Source of the DNA: Psychrobacter sp. JCM 18900
GTDB lineage: Bacteria; Pseudomonadota; Gammaproteobacteria; Pseudomonadales; Moraxellaceae
Direction of reading: 5' to 3'
NCBI RefSeq assembly: GCF_904846625.1
Contig: NZ_CAJHBL010000008.1
Coordinates: forward strand, 30,224 to 94,223
Length of the DNA: 64,000 bases
Below are positions 39,289 through 48,635 of this stretch, one piece after another. Under the pieces are notes generated by a model. That model made no database searches. It was not told where the DNA came from and worked only from the letters and a program-made list of their open reading frames with translations. The position numbers and the translations under genes were made by a program. Position 1 is the first letter of the stretch. Each line of letters opens with the position of its first letter.

Positions 39289-39507
39289 ATGTTTGCTATT
39301 GCCGCCAGTACTGTCACCAGTTGGGGACTGTACGTCTTGTTGCCGATATTCATCGCTTTCTTGTTTTTTATTATGTGGGATATCTCTAAAAAGTCTGATG
39401 CTGGGCGCGCTGGTACTTTTTGGATATTCTTAGCCCTAGGCGCAGGTTCTGTTGGCTTTATCCTAAAGATAATTATGGAAGTCGCTTTCAAAAAATGGTT
39501 AATCTAA
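39289..39507 (+). CDS. DUF2788 small membrane protein
   Basis: A 72-residue protein with two hydrophobic segments (about residues 11-30 and 43-62) separated by a polar loop with KKSDAGRAGTFWIF. This pattern matches DUF2788, a small protein family of gammaproteobacteria with no known function. AGGA precedes the ATG at good spacing. It is alone, with the convergent DUF1176 gene after it. Confidence 0.75.
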   Translation: MFAIAASTVTSWGLYVLLPIFIAFLFFIMWDISKKSDAGRAGTFWIFLALGAGSVGFILKIIMEVAFKKWLI

Positions 39508-39673
39508 TTAGCCATTTTTATCACTATTCTTTGATATCGCTTAAGACATGAGTAGCAAAACTAAAAACGTAATATACAGCCTATGACTGCTGCGCTTTAT
39601 AAGGTGTCAGTCATTTAAAACAAGGATTTTTAAATCAATGCTTCTTACACCAAAGTCTTATAAATCAAATAAG

Positions 39674-40810
39674 CTATTGAGCCTTAGCATCATTCTCTAT
39701 AACCTGACTCACATACGTTGGTAGGTCCCACGCTCCACCAGCAAAACCTCGGCACATGCCCGTACTAGACTCTTCGCTTTTAGCAAACGTTTTACCATTC
39801 CATGTCCATGCAGTACGGCTCCAGCAATCACCGATGCCTCGATCTTTGTGAGTGGCCGAAATCTCGCCATCAAAATAATCATTGCCTGCTGTCGTTATAA
39901 GCGTAGGTTTGCTAGGTTTTGTATTATCAATGAGCCAGTAGCCGTTACTAAAATTGTAAGCGCCTAGCCAGCAACTATGCGCGGCTAACGTATAGCTATC
40001 ATTAACCGGTATAAAGTCCCAACCAAGCATCGTAGAGCCATACTCTGACATCCGCTGATATGTTTCAGTTTTTGGGTTAATCAGCTCACACTCGCCCATT
40101 ATGTCTTTGGACCCTATAAGCTGCTCGGCATTAATATCGACCCAGTTATCAATATTTTTCTGAAAATACGCCAGCTTTGATGGAGCAAGTGTTTTGTTAT
40201 CTTTTGCTGAATAAGCAAATGCTTTTTTAATGATTGGTTTTAGCAAGGCTACTTTAGGACGTTGACGATTTGGATTATTCTTACTGACCAATGCTATCGG
40301 CGTCCCTACCCGACCTTGTACATCGTCTAGTTTGAGCAATACTGCTGACATGCCTGTATCGCTGATCTGCCAGTGGTTATCGCCCGCTCTAATCGCTATC
40401 TTGGTCGCGATACGAGCATGATCAAGCAGTGCTTGGGTCTGCTTGGCTGACAAGTCGTATAGTAGACTGTCTTCTTTATTGGGTTGCAGCAGTCCATAGT
40501 TTTTGTTGTTCAGCCAAAGCTCAGCAGGCTTAAGATCATCTAGCGGCACTTCTGAGATAAACTGAATTTGCGCTTTTGTCAGAGCTGCTTTTGGCAACGC
40601 TGTGAACAATATTGAGGCAGGCTCATCTATGAGCGCTTCACTAGCGTATCCAGCAGCTCGACAAGTGCGCGTATTATCACAAACCACTTGCCAGTCGTCT
40701 TGTACAAAGCCCCAGCCTTCGGATACATTCCCATAACCTGCCATAGCAGGTAGCGATAGCAAGCTGATGGTAGCTATAATCAAAGTCTTTGATGTCTTCA
40801 ATGTCTTCAT
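39674..40810 (-). CDS. DUF1176 secreted protein
   Basis: A 378-residue protein with a signal peptide (basic start, hydrophobic core, cleavage near PAMA-GY at about residue 25). The mature part opens with WQVVCDNTRTCRAAGY and has paired Cys and Trp-rich segments typical of DUF1176. The location is periplasmic; the function is unknown. AAGGAA precedes the ATG. It is upstream-adjacent to nothing on its own strand but cmoB ends 34 bases before its start, so it could be transcribed with cmoAB. Confidence 0.8.
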   Translation of the reverse strand: MKTLKTSKTLIIATISLLSLPAMAGYGNVSEGWGFVQDDWQVVCDNTRTCRAAGYASEALIDEPASILFTALPKAALTKAQIQFISEVPLDDLKPAELWLNNKNYGLLQPNKEDSLLYDLSAKQTQALLDHARIATKIAIRAGDNHWQISDTGMSAVLLKLDDVQGRVGTPIALVSKNNPNRQRPKVALLKPIIKKAFAYSAKDNKTLAPSKLAYFQKNIDNWVDINAEQLIGSKDIMGECELINPKTETYQRMSEYGSTMLGWDFIPVNDSYTLAAHSCWLGAYNFSNGYWLIDNTKPSKPTLITTAGNDYFDGEISATHKDRGIGDCWSRTAWTWNGKTFAKSEESSTGMCRGFAGGAWDLPTYVSQVIENDAKAQ

Positions 40811-40844
40811 AGTGCTTTCCTTATGTTAGCTACCACCATCGATG

Positions 40845-41891
40845 CTACTTTTTGGCAATCAAAGTCGCACGCATGGGAGCAGGATATCCTTCGACGGTCT
40901 TAGTAGAATCATTAGGATCCAAGAAATCTGCTAACGAATGATAGGTCATCCATTCGGTTTGTCGTTGTTCCTCAGTCGAGGTGACTGCCACATCGACGCA
41001 GCGCACATCTGAAAATCCTGCTTTCTCTAACCAGCCAATTAATGCCACCACCGATGGTAAGAAATAGACGTTATTCATCTGCGCATAACGGTCATGCGGC
41101 ACCAGTACAGTATTGGCATCACCTTCAATCACCAAAGTCTCAAGTACCAATTCACCACCTTTGACCAACTGTCCTTTAAGCTGTTGTAAATGCTCAAACG
41201 GTGACTGGCGATGGTACAGCACACCCATGCTAAACACGGTATCAAACAGTTGGCTGTGCTCAGGTAACGCTTCAAGCGGTACAGGGATATAATGCGTACG
41301 GTAACGGCCTGTATCACTAGCATCTGCGGCACCAACGAAATGACGAATCGACATAAACTGATGATAAAACAAACATGACGGATCAATAATAATAACCGTA
41401 TCTGCGCCAGCCCCTGCCATACGCCAGCCGTGATAACCAGAGCCACCGCCCACATCCAATACGCGGCGACCGTCCAATCTACTTAAATGCGGCGCAACAC
41501 GTTTCCATTTCCAATCACTATGCCACTCGGTATCAATCTTAATACCTGACTCATCATCGCCGATTTGACCGCCAATTTGAAATGGGCCTTTACGCCATGG
41601 CATCAACTGCTTTAATAGTGCCGTTGTTTGGTTTCGCTGAGACTCATTTAGATCTGCCTCGATCGTCAGTGTATCGCTGTTTAGATCGACGTTATTGACA
41701 GTTAAGTTTGGCAAACGAGCAACTGACGCTTGGTAGGCAGGCGCGTGCGCATAGTTGGCTTTGTCTTTTATATCACCTAGCCATGTTGGTAATTGCTTGA
41801 GCCATTCATAAGCGCTTGGCTGCTGCTGTGCCAGCTCTAGCAAGGTTAAATATAGTTCGCGTTCGGCGTTGATGATAGTGTCGTTGAGCAT
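40845..41891 (-). CDS. cmoB: tRNA U34 carboxymethyltransferase
   Basis: A 348-residue methyltransferase-fold enzyme. The SAM-like motif VLDVGGGSGYHGWRM lies near residue 145, preceded by WRKGPFQIGG, and followed by GVLYHRQSP. It transfers the carboxymethyl group from carboxy-S-adenosylmethionine to 5-hydroxyuridine at position 34 of several tRNAs, giving cmo5U. cmoA, which makes this cofactor, is 50 bases upstream on the same strand, the usual pairing. The ribosome site is weak, in line with coupling to cmoA. Confidence 0.96.
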   Translation of the reverse strand: MLNDTIINAERELYLTLLELAQQQPSAYEWLKQLPTWLGDIKDKANYAHAPAYQASVARLPNLTVNNVDLNSDTLTIEADLNESQRNQTTALLKQLMPWRKGPFQIGGQIGDDESGIKIDTEWHSDWKWKRVAPHLSRLDGRRVLDVGGGSGYHGWRMAGAGADTVIIIDPSCLFYHQFMSIRHFVGAADASDTGRYRTHYIPVPLEALPEHSQLFDTVFSMGVLYHRQSPFEHLQQLKGQLVKGGELVLETLVIEGDANTVLVPHDRYAQMNNVYFLPSVVALIGWLEKAGFSDVRCVDVAVTSTEEQRQTEWMTYHSLADFLDPNDSTKTVEGYPAPMRATLIAKK

Positions 41892-41941
41892 AAAAGCAGA
41901 TTACCGTATTGATTAAGAAATAACTGTGTTAAAAGTAAGGA

Positions 41942-42739
41942 TTATTTAAACGCCACAATAGAGACGAAGTTCAAAAACTGAAACCATGTCAGATGACGCG
42001 CAAACCCAACTTGATCTAACCGTGCATGATGCTCATCTAATGTGTCAGTAATCAGCACATTTTCTAACGCATTACGCTTGCCACTGATTTCCATTTCGGT
42101 GTAGCCATTGGCACGTTTGAAGTCGTAATAACGCTCTACCAACCACGCATCATACTGCTCATCAAACGCATGGGTTTTTTCAGTCAGTACCAATATGCCG
42201 CCTTCACTCAATGCCGCATAAATTTTCTCTAGTACCGCAACTCTATCGGCGGCTGGCAAAAACTGTAGCGTTAGATTTAAAATCACCATGTCGCATGGCT
42301 CAAGCTCAATATCGCGGATATCTGCAGTGATTACTTCGATATCGTGCTCAGGATAATTCTCACTCAATAACGTGGTCGCTTCGGTCGTCATCGCTGGTGA
42401 GATATCAATTGCTTTAATCTGTAAGTCTTGTGGGTCGAACTCACCAGCTAGCGTCATACTGGCTGCACCCAATGAACAGCCCAAGTCATAAACACGACTA
42501 ACGCGTTGACCGCTATCGCTCTGCTGACGATACTTGCAATGACGACGGGCGAATATGGGCAGCATCGCCAGTACCTGACCATAACCGGGTACACTGCGGC
42601 GAATCATGTCAGGGAAACAAGCCACCACTTGCTCATCAAATGAAAAGCGTGCGGCCTTATCCAGTGGCGTAGTAAACGGTTTATCAAATAGGGTGTCATG
42701 TTTGATAGCAGGCTGGGATTGGCTCATGGGACGACTCAT
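41942..42739 (-). CDS. cmoA: Carboxy-S-adenosyl-L-methionine synthase
   Basis: A 265-residue class I methyltransferase-fold protein. The SAM-binding motif [11 protein letters not shown] is near residue 86, with a later [12 protein letters not shown] and the C-terminal [14 protein letters not shown] typical of CmoA. It converts SAM and prephenate to carboxy-SAM for CmoB. An alternative start at 42727 (fifth residue, Met) would shorten it by four residues. It heads the cmoA-cmoB pair and diverges from msrA. Confidence 0.95.
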   Translation of the reverse strand: MSRPMSQSQPAIKHDTLFDKPFTTPLDKAARFSFDEQVVACFPDMIRRSVPGYGQVLAMLPIFARRHCKYRQQSDSGQRVSRVYDLGCSLGAASMTLAGEFDPQDLQIKAIDISPAMTTEATTLLSENYPEHDIEVITADIRDIELEPCDMVILNLTLQFLPAADRVAVLEKIYAALSEGGILVLTEKTHAFDEQYDAWLVERYYDFKRANGYTEMEISGKRNALENVLITDTLDEHHARLDQVGFARHLTWFQFLNFVSIVAFK

Positions 42740-42996
42740 TTTTTAGAATAGAACTGAAATTAAGAATTACTTGGTGTTTTGCTTGGTAGTTCGCTTGTCA
42801 TTATCAGTTGATAAAGAAGCAAGATAGCAAAAGCCCATTATAACATTACTGTTTGTTACTTATCGCCTTTGGCTTGCCTGCTAAGCTGAATAAATAGTGC
42901 CAAAGGTAATGAGGCGTTTGAAAGAAGCATTGAAAAACGAGAGCATCACTACCAAATATAGCGCTTAACCCATATTTATAATAATAGGAAAAAATT

Positions 42997-43518
42997 ATGC
43001 AAACGATCGTATTAGGTGGCGGCTGCTTCTGGTGCACCGAATCTGTATTTTTATCGGTAAAAGGTGTGCAATCTGTCGTCTCAGGCTACATGGGCGGCGA
43101 TGCTGTCTCTGCTAACTATGAAGCTGTCTGTAGTGGAACGACTGGCCATGTCGAAGTCATCAAAGTCGAATTTGATGAGTCTATCGTCCCGTTAGAAGTA
43201 ATACTCGATGTCTTCTTTGCCACGCATGATCCCACCACGATGGATCGTCAAGGCAATGATGTTGGTAGTCAGTATCGCAGCGTGGTCTTTTACACCGAAG
43301 ACAGTCAAAAACCGACTGTTGACCGTACCATCAATAAGTTACGCGATATGGGTGTCAATGTGGTGACGGAAGTACATCCTGCTGTTGAATTCTATCAAGC
43401 AGAAGACTCACATCAGGATTTCTTCAACAGAAACCCAGGACAGGCTTACTGCAACTTTGCAATTCCACCAAAGCTTGCCAAACTGCGTAAAGAATTTAGC
43501 AAATATATGGTTAGTTAA
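42997..43518 (+). CDS. msrA: Peptide methionine sulfoxide reductase A
   Basis: A 173-residue MsrA. The catalytic Cys10 lies in GGGCFWC, with a second Cys at 13. Conserved segments VVSGYMGG, YEAVCSGTTGHVEVIKVEFD, HDPTTMDRQGNDVGSQYRS and the C-terminal NPGQAYC (possible recycling Cys) are present. It reduces methionine-S-sulfoxide in proteins. AGGA precedes the ATG. A terminator follows. Confidence 0.96.
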   Translation: MQTIVLGGGCFWCTESVFLSVKGVQSVVSGYMGGDAVSANYEAVCSGTTGHVEVIKVEFDESIVPLEVILDVFFATHDPTTMDRQGNDVGSQYRSVVFYTEDSQKPTVDRTINKLRDMGVNVVTEVHPAVEFYQAEDSHQDFFNRNPGQAYCNFAIPPKLAKLRKEFSKYMVS

Positions 43519-43586
43519 ATGAGGGTTCGCTAAATTGAATAAGACATTATTTATTCAAAAAGTTTCTTAGCCCAATGTTAGATATC

Positions 43587-43621
43587 AGCCAAACACTTAT
43601 ACTATAGGTGTTTGGCTTTTT
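43587..43621 (+). terminator. Terminator after msrA
   Basis: AGCCAAACAC pairs with GTGTTTGGCT around an 11-base loop, followed by five T residues. It lies within 70 to 100 bases of the msrA stop, upstream of tpm. Confidence 0.88.
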
Positions 43622-43703
43622 ACTATTTATACATTTGACAGAACCAATCAATATTATTAAAGCTAAATCTATATATAAAAACTTGCAAATAGAGGATCAC
43701 AGC

Positions 43704-44396
43704 ATGAACCCTGAGTTTTGGCAAAAACGTTGGCAAGAAGGTCGCATTGGATTCAATCAATCTATGGTCAATCCCTTACTGATTGAGTATTTCAACCGCC
43801 TCAATCTAACTGCGGGTAGCCGAATTTTCGTTCCATTGTGTGGCAAATCTATCGATATGGTTTGGCTAGCGACGCAAGGCTATGATGTGGTGGGCGTTGA
43901 GTTAGTCGAAACAGCCGTACAAGAATTTTTTGCTGAGCAGAACATCCAACCTACGGTCTATCAACAGGCAGACAATCCAGCGATTAAATACTATCAAGGT
44001 CAGTTGTCGGGACAAACCATCACTTTATGGGTCGCTGATATCTTTGCACTGACTGCTAAAGATATTGGTTCTATTGAGGCAGTATATGATAAAGCGGCGT
44101 TAATCGCCCTGCCCACCGATATGCGTGTGAAATATAGTGAGCAAGTGCGGAAACTTAGTAGCGATACCAGTAAAGTTGATGGTGCTAACAATGAAATAAC
44201 ACCGCAGCTTTTACTCACGCTAAATTACGATCAGCGTAAAAAGAATGGGCCACCCTTCTCTATTAATGGCGACCAACTAGAGCAGTATTATAGCGATCAC
44301 TACCAAATCGGTGAGCTAGCAAGCGTGCCTTCTTCTATAGGTTCTGTATCTGATATCACCGTCACAGAACACGTTTGGCTATTGAGCAGTAAATAA
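43704..44396 (+). CDS. tpm: Thiopurine S-methyltransferase
   Basis: A 230-residue methyltransferase of the bacterial TPMT family. It starts with MNPEFWQKRWQEGRIGFNQ, has FVPLCGKSIDMVWLATQGYDVVGVEL as SAM-binding region and the later VYDKAALIALP. Bacterial TPMT can methylate thiopurines and selenium or tellurium oxyanions; the natural substrate is uncertain. The ATG at 43704 has GAGGA nearby and fits the family; an earlier in-frame start at 43608 lies inside the msrA terminator region and was rejected. Confidence 0.92.
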   Translation: MNPEFWQKRWQEGRIGFNQSMVNPLLIEYFNRLNLTAGSRIFVPLCGKSIDMVWLATQGYDVVGVELVETAVQEFFAEQNIQPTVYQQADNPAIKYYQGQLSGQTITLWVADIFALTAKDIGSIEAVYDKAALIALPTDMRVKYSEQVRKLSSDTSKVDGANNEITPQLLLTLNYDQRKKNGPPFSINGDQLEQYYSDHYQIGELASVPSSIGSVSDITVTEHVWLLSSK

Positions 44397-44448
44397 ATCA
44401 AACTCATGTAACCTTTAACAAGCTGCTAAATGGCAACGGAGAAATTGA

Positions 44449-45162
44449 ATGAAAATGATAGTCAGTCTAATGAGTGTAACTGCTATTCTGCTAGTTGCTC
44501 TGGCAGGCCCATTGTACAAGTTTGGCGTTGTAGAATTAGGCACTGCATTTGCGGGGTTTAAATTTGGGTTATTTGCTGGTATCGCAGCATTGGTATTGTT
44601 AGCTATTCAGCTCTTATTTAAACGCAATACAGCCAGCATTGGGAGCGCATTAGCCTCAGCCGTACTTGCTGTCGCTGCAATTGCTGTCCCGCTCGGCATG
44701 ATGAATACGGCCAAAAATGTACCGCCTATTCACGATATTTCTACCGATTTAGTGAATCCGCCTGAGTTTGTCGCGACTGCTCCACTACGTGCAGATGCGC
44801 CAAATCCCGTAGAGTACGCAGGTGCAGGAGTGGCTGAACAACAACGTACTGCCTACCCTGACTTGCAGACATTGACCTATGCTCGGTCAAAGCCTGAATT
44901 GGTTAAGGCATCCAAACAAGCCATTGAGAATTTAGGATGGGAGCTTGTAAATACTGATGCCGATAAAGGCACCGTTGAAGCAACAGAGACGACTGCTTGG
45001 TTTGGCTTTAAAGATGATGTGATCATTCGTGTGACTGACAACGATAGCGAGCGCTTGGTTGATATTCGCAGTAAGTCACGAGTTGGACAGAGCGATTTGG
45101 GCAAAAATGCGGCGCGTATTCATAGCTTTATAGAAGAACTAGATAGTGTGCTAGCCAAATAA
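44449..45162 (+). CDS. DUF1499 membrane protein
   Basis: A 237-residue protein. Three hydrophobic segments occupy about residues 1-22, 38-57 and 62-85, then a soluble DUF1499 domain follows (TYARSKPELVKASKQAIENLGWELV, DDVIIRVTDN, VDIRSKSRVGQSDLGKNAARI). DUF1499 has no known activity. GGAG precedes the ATG. It follows tpm on the same strand after 52 bases and may share its transcript. Confidence 0.83.
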   Translation: MKMIVSLMSVTAILLVALAGPLYKFGVVELGTAFAGFKFGLFAGIAALVLLAIQLLFKRNTASIGSALASAVLAVAAIAVPLGMMNTAKNVPPIHDISTDLVNPPEFVATAPLRADAPNPVEYAGAGVAEQQRTAYPDLQTLTYARSKPELVKASKQAIENLGWELVNTDADKGTVEATETTAWFGFKDDVIIRVTDNDSERLVDIRSKSRVGQSDLGKNAARIHSFIEELDSVLAK

Positions 45163-45389
45163 ACAGGTTCTACCTTCTAAGAAATAGTCCTCGAGTTGAA
45201 ATACTGTTTAACGCTTTGCATTTTCAGCTCTATGAAATCCTCTTCTAATCTCACGGCAGCGTCAATTTATCGTAACCATTTATAACCTTGGTACTTCGAC
45301 AGCTTTTCTTTACTGTTTAGATTGGTTACTCTACGTTAATATCACTTTTTGCCTTTCGATAACTATTTTAACGTTTATAGGATATTTTC

Positions 45390-46835
45390 ATGCGTTTGAC
45401 TCCTTTTTCTACTTTGTCGCTGCTTAGTGTTGCTGTCGGCATCAGCCTTGTTACCACTGCTCAAGCCGCGCAGCCGCCAGCACCTGATTTATCCAATAGC
45501 GAGTTTCAACAGTGCTTAGACAATCTAAAAAACTCTAGCAAATTCAGCGGTGTTGATGGTTATACCTTTAATAACTATCGCCCAAGCCAGCCTGATCCTA
45601 GTGTCATTCAGTCATTGAATTATCAGCCAGAGTTTCAAAAAGACGTCTGGGACTATTTATCAGCATTGGTAGACAAAGAGCGTGTCGAGGACGGTATCCG
45701 AGCCAAGCGTCAATGGGGCTCGACTCTACGTCAAATCGAATCACGTTATGGTGTAAAAGCTGAGCATGTGCTCGGTGTCTGGGGCGTAGAATCTAACTTT
45801 GGTCAGACGTTAGGTAAAAAACCATTATTTGAGTCTTTAGCGACATTGTCTTGTTTCGATCGTCGTCAGAGCTACTTTCAAGGTGAGTACGCCAATGCGC
45901 TAAAAATCGTGCAAAACGGTGATATCGCACCTAATGATATGACAGGCTCATGGGCAGGTGCCTTTGGACAGACACAGTTTATGCCGAGTACTTTCTTAGA
46001 GTTGGCCGTGGATTTCGATGGTGATGGACGTCGTGACTTGGTCAATAGCGTACCTGATGCACTCGCTTCTACCGCAAATTTCTTGGACAATCGCGGCTAT
46101 CGTACTGGTGAGCCTTGGGGCTATGAAGTCAAACTACCTGATGGATTCTGGGCCGCATCTAATCGTAAAGACAAAAAGTCAATAAGCCACTGGCGTGACC
46201 AAGGTCTGACGTTGGCTAATGGCAGTCCGTTACCATATGACTTGAGCAGTGCAGGCTTATTATTACCAGCTGGTATGGAAGGCCCTGCTTTCTTAGTTGG
46301 TAAAAACTTCGATACTTTCTACTCTTATAACGCATCAGAAAACTACGCGCTGGCTATCGCACACTTATCAGATCTAATCACTCGCGAAGACAGCAGCAAA
46401 ACAGACTTTATCACTGCGTGGCCAACAGACGATCCTGGTATCAGTCGCCAACAAGCAAAAGATATTCAGCAAGCGTTGCTAAATGCCGGTTATGATATCG
46501 GCGGTGTAGATGGCATCATCGGAGACAATACTCGTACCGCTATCCAGCAATACCAGACTAGTCGCGGTATTTTCCCAGCTGACGGACGCGCAGGTCAAAA
46601 GTTCTATCGCGCCATCGTTGGCAATGCAACGCCGAGTCAAACTCAATACGGCCAGCCCCTGAATCCTGCACCTGCCGATCGCATGGGACAATTAATTCAG
46701 CAGCAAACGACTGCTCCTAGTAGCTACTCATCTCAGCCATCAGTGAGCTCCTCAACTTCTAGCAATACACGTTATCGCCGCGTTACTGATGCCGATGGCA
46801 CTATCAAGCTTGTTCGTATAGACCAAGGTTCATAG
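45390..46835 (+). CDS. Lytic murein transglycosylase (MltB type) with peptidoglycan-binding domain
   Basis: A 481-residue periplasmic enzyme. A signal peptide is cleaved near TTAQAA-QP (about residue 27); no lipobox Cys is present. The SLT_2 domain carries the catalytic Glu134 in WGVESNFG, followed by AFGQTQFMPST and DFDGDGRRDL. A C-terminal PG_binding_1 domain (about 350-405, QQALLNAGYDIGGVDGIIG) and a Ser-rich tail follow. It cleaves glycan strands to anhydro-muropeptides. AGGA precedes the ATG. Confidence 0.92.
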   Translation: MRLTPFSTLSLLSVAVGISLVTTAQAAQPPAPDLSNSEFQQCLDNLKNSSKFSGVDGYTFNNYRPSQPDPSVIQSLNYQPEFQKDVWDYLSALVDKERVEDGIRAKRQWGSTLRQIESRYGVKAEHVLGVWGVESNFGQTLGKKPLFESLATLSCFDRRQSYFQGEYANALKIVQNGDIAPNDMTGSWAGAFGQTQFMPSTFLELAVDFDGDGRRDLVNSVPDALASTANFLDNRGYRTGEPWGYEVKLPDGFWAASNRKDKKSISHWRDQGLTLANGSPLPYDLSSAGLLLPAGMEGPAFLVGKNFDTFYSYNASENYALAIAHLSDLITREDSSKTDFITAWPTDDPGISRQQAKDIQQALLNAGYDIGGVDGIIGDNTRTAIQQYQTSRGIFPADGRAGQKFYRAIVGNATPSQTQYGQPLNPAPADRMGQLIQQQTTAPSSYSSQPSVSSSTSSNTRYRRVTDADGTIKLVRIDQGS

Positions 46836-46867
46836 TAGCAAGATAAGTAATGCTATTTAGACGCATC

Positions 46868-46901
46868 AAAAAAGCCACGCTAACGATAGCGTGGCTTTTT
46901 T
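46868..46901. terminator. Bidirectional terminator
   Basis: AAAAAAGCCACGCTA pairs with TAGCGTGGCTTTTTT around a short loop. It separates the convergent transglycosylase gene and the small acidic gene. Confidence 0.92.
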
Positions 46902-46952
46902 ATTTATAGATAATTGTTAATAGAACTTATCTAGTTTTCTCAAAATACGTAT

Positions 46953-47252
46953 CTAGACAATAGGTGGTGGCTTAGGCTGACCATTGTCACCATTCCAATT
47001 TTCACGAGCTTTGTCATCTAGATCGGCAGCCGTTTTTGGCTCCCACTTACCATTTTCTTTCCAAGTCGCATCGCCCCAATCTTCATCTTCTGCTTTGCTG
47101 TCTAAATCTTTGTAGGCTTTGCTAGGATCTATACCGCGACGTTTCATATCTGCTACTTGCTCTTCTAACGTATGAAACTGATCAGCATCATGCATAGACT
47201 TTTCTAGACCATCAATCTCTTTTTTTAGTTCGTCATTTTTAGCATTGCTCAT
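46953..47252 (-). CDS. Small charged protein, unknown
   Basis: A 99-residue hydrophilic protein with no Cys, no signal and no membrane segment. The N-terminal half is a heptad-like Glu/Lys/Asp-rich helix (about residues 5-40) that could form a coiled coil; the second half is Asp/Trp/Asn-rich and ends in a Pro tail (QPKPPPIV). A good ribosome site (GGGAGA) and the separate terminator support it as a real gene. I do not recognise a family. Confidence 0.65.
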   Translation of the reverse strand: MSNAKNDELKKEIDGLEKSMHDADQFHTLEEQVADMKRRGIDPSKAYKDLDSKAEDEDWGDATWKENGKWEPKTAADLDDKARENWNGDNGQPKPPPIV

Positions 47253-47456
47253 CGTACGCTCTCCCTAATTATTAATATTATAGTTGTCATTCTCAAACAG
47301 CTAACGTTGTTAATGCTGTTAACTGACTGACTTCATTATTACGGGTCTGAGGAATATTCACAAGCATTGCACGTATGCTTTGTATTACAAAACGTAGTCG
47401 TGATGCCTAAGTGAACGTTTTAGTTGGCTATTATTGAACACGCTAGCGAATAATTA

Positions 47457-48464
47457 CTAGTCTTGTTTATTCGTACTTGAGGTATGATTTTGCAGTAGGT
47501 TTTTTGCGTAGAAGGTAAGCTTCCATAGCTCTTGTGATACCCGCGTGCCATAAGTCATTAGTTGTATCCAATTTGCACCGACTAGCTTACGTTGCAAATT
47601 ATTGATATCAGCTTGAGAGATTTGGCAACGTGAGACAGCATGAACGTTTGGCATCTCTTTTTTGATGTCTACTTCCGCTTTAGAAGTAATCAAACGATTG
47701 ATGGCATTTTGCAAGCCATAGCTCGAAAAAGTAGACGGTATTCTCATGAGGGTCATGAGTATCTCGTGCCACGAGAGAGTTAGTGATCGGGTCACGTCCG
47801 TTAGATTACCGCCCTCATAAGCTTGAGCACTATATTGAATCTCAAAAAACTCTGTTAACTCAATTGGCTCACTAACCTTATCCGCTATAAAGTCTTCGTC
47901 ATCAGGACTGTTGTTCTCTACCTCGGTAGTACTAGGTAATATATCGACTGGCTTCTCATATACGACTTTTTTACTAGTCGTATTCTCTTCGTCGTTCGCT
48001 CTGACCCAGCCACCTACCATTTTATTATTGGCGACTGCATTATAATGAGCCTGTACCAGCAATGGCTCTATATCTTCTTCCGTATCATAGTAATGTAGCT
48101 GATTATCTTGCTTGGTAACTAACTTAATGAACTCTTGGAGTTGTCGGCTAATGACGGCGTCTGGAGAGTGATTTTTAACGAGCACAATTAGCGGCTTAAG
48201 CTTCGCTTTGGCATTGAGATAACTCAAATGCATCTGGCTGACACCGTTTTTTTGCACAGTCCCGTAGCTGTCGCCAACGATCATGACTGCGTAATCACAA
48301 GAGTCAATACACTGACGCCCATAAAAAGAGGCTTTAGATAATTTACTAGAAACATCATAGGTCAGAAATGCGCGCGCCTGAAAAAATATCGCTAAGCTGT
48401 CTAGAACCAACAACTGGTCGTTGTCAGCGCATATAATATGAATATGATAGCGACGATTCGGCAC
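47457..48464 (-). CDS. DUF4062-like (TIR-fold) protein
   Basis: A 335-residue protein starting at a GTG with GAGGT five bases before it. Residues about 5-110 resemble DUF4062: a short parallel alpha/beta pattern with SCDYAVMIVGDSYGTV and AKLKPLIVLVKNHS, where the family has a residue pattern related to TIR domains. A catalytic Glu of NADase TIRs is not evident. The middle is acidic and low complexity (about 155-205); the last 130 residues are helical and unassigned. No defence genes flank it; murI is the next upstream gene. Function unknown. Confidence 0.6.
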   Translation of the reverse strand: MPNRRYHIHIICADNDQLLVLDSLAIFFQARAFLTYDVSSKLSKASFYGRQCIDSCDYAVMIVGDSYGTVQKNGVSQMHLSYLNAKAKLKPLIVLVKNHSPDAVISRQLQEFIKLVTKQDNQLHYYDTEEDIEPLLVQAHYNAVANNKMVGGWVRANDEENTTSKKVVYEKPVDILPSTTEVENNSPDDEDFIADKVSEPIELTEFFEIQYSAQAYEGGNLTDVTRSLTLSWHEILMTLMRIPSTFSSYGLQNAINRLITSKAEVDIKKEMPNVHAVSRCQISQADINNLQRKLVGANWIQLMTYGTRVSQELWKLTFYAKNLLQNHTSSTNKQD

Positions 48465-48635
48465 AATTACCTCTAAGCGTAGGTCGTGACATAAAAAGGA
48501 TAAGGTGTGAGATAGAACACAAAAATCTTGTCTTGCTCAGCCTAGCATACTCTTAGCTTGAAAAGATGCACTCAATTTATTTTAACTGAGTCAACGTTGC
48601 ATACAGCGTATTGATATCACTAGCTTTGATAATAA

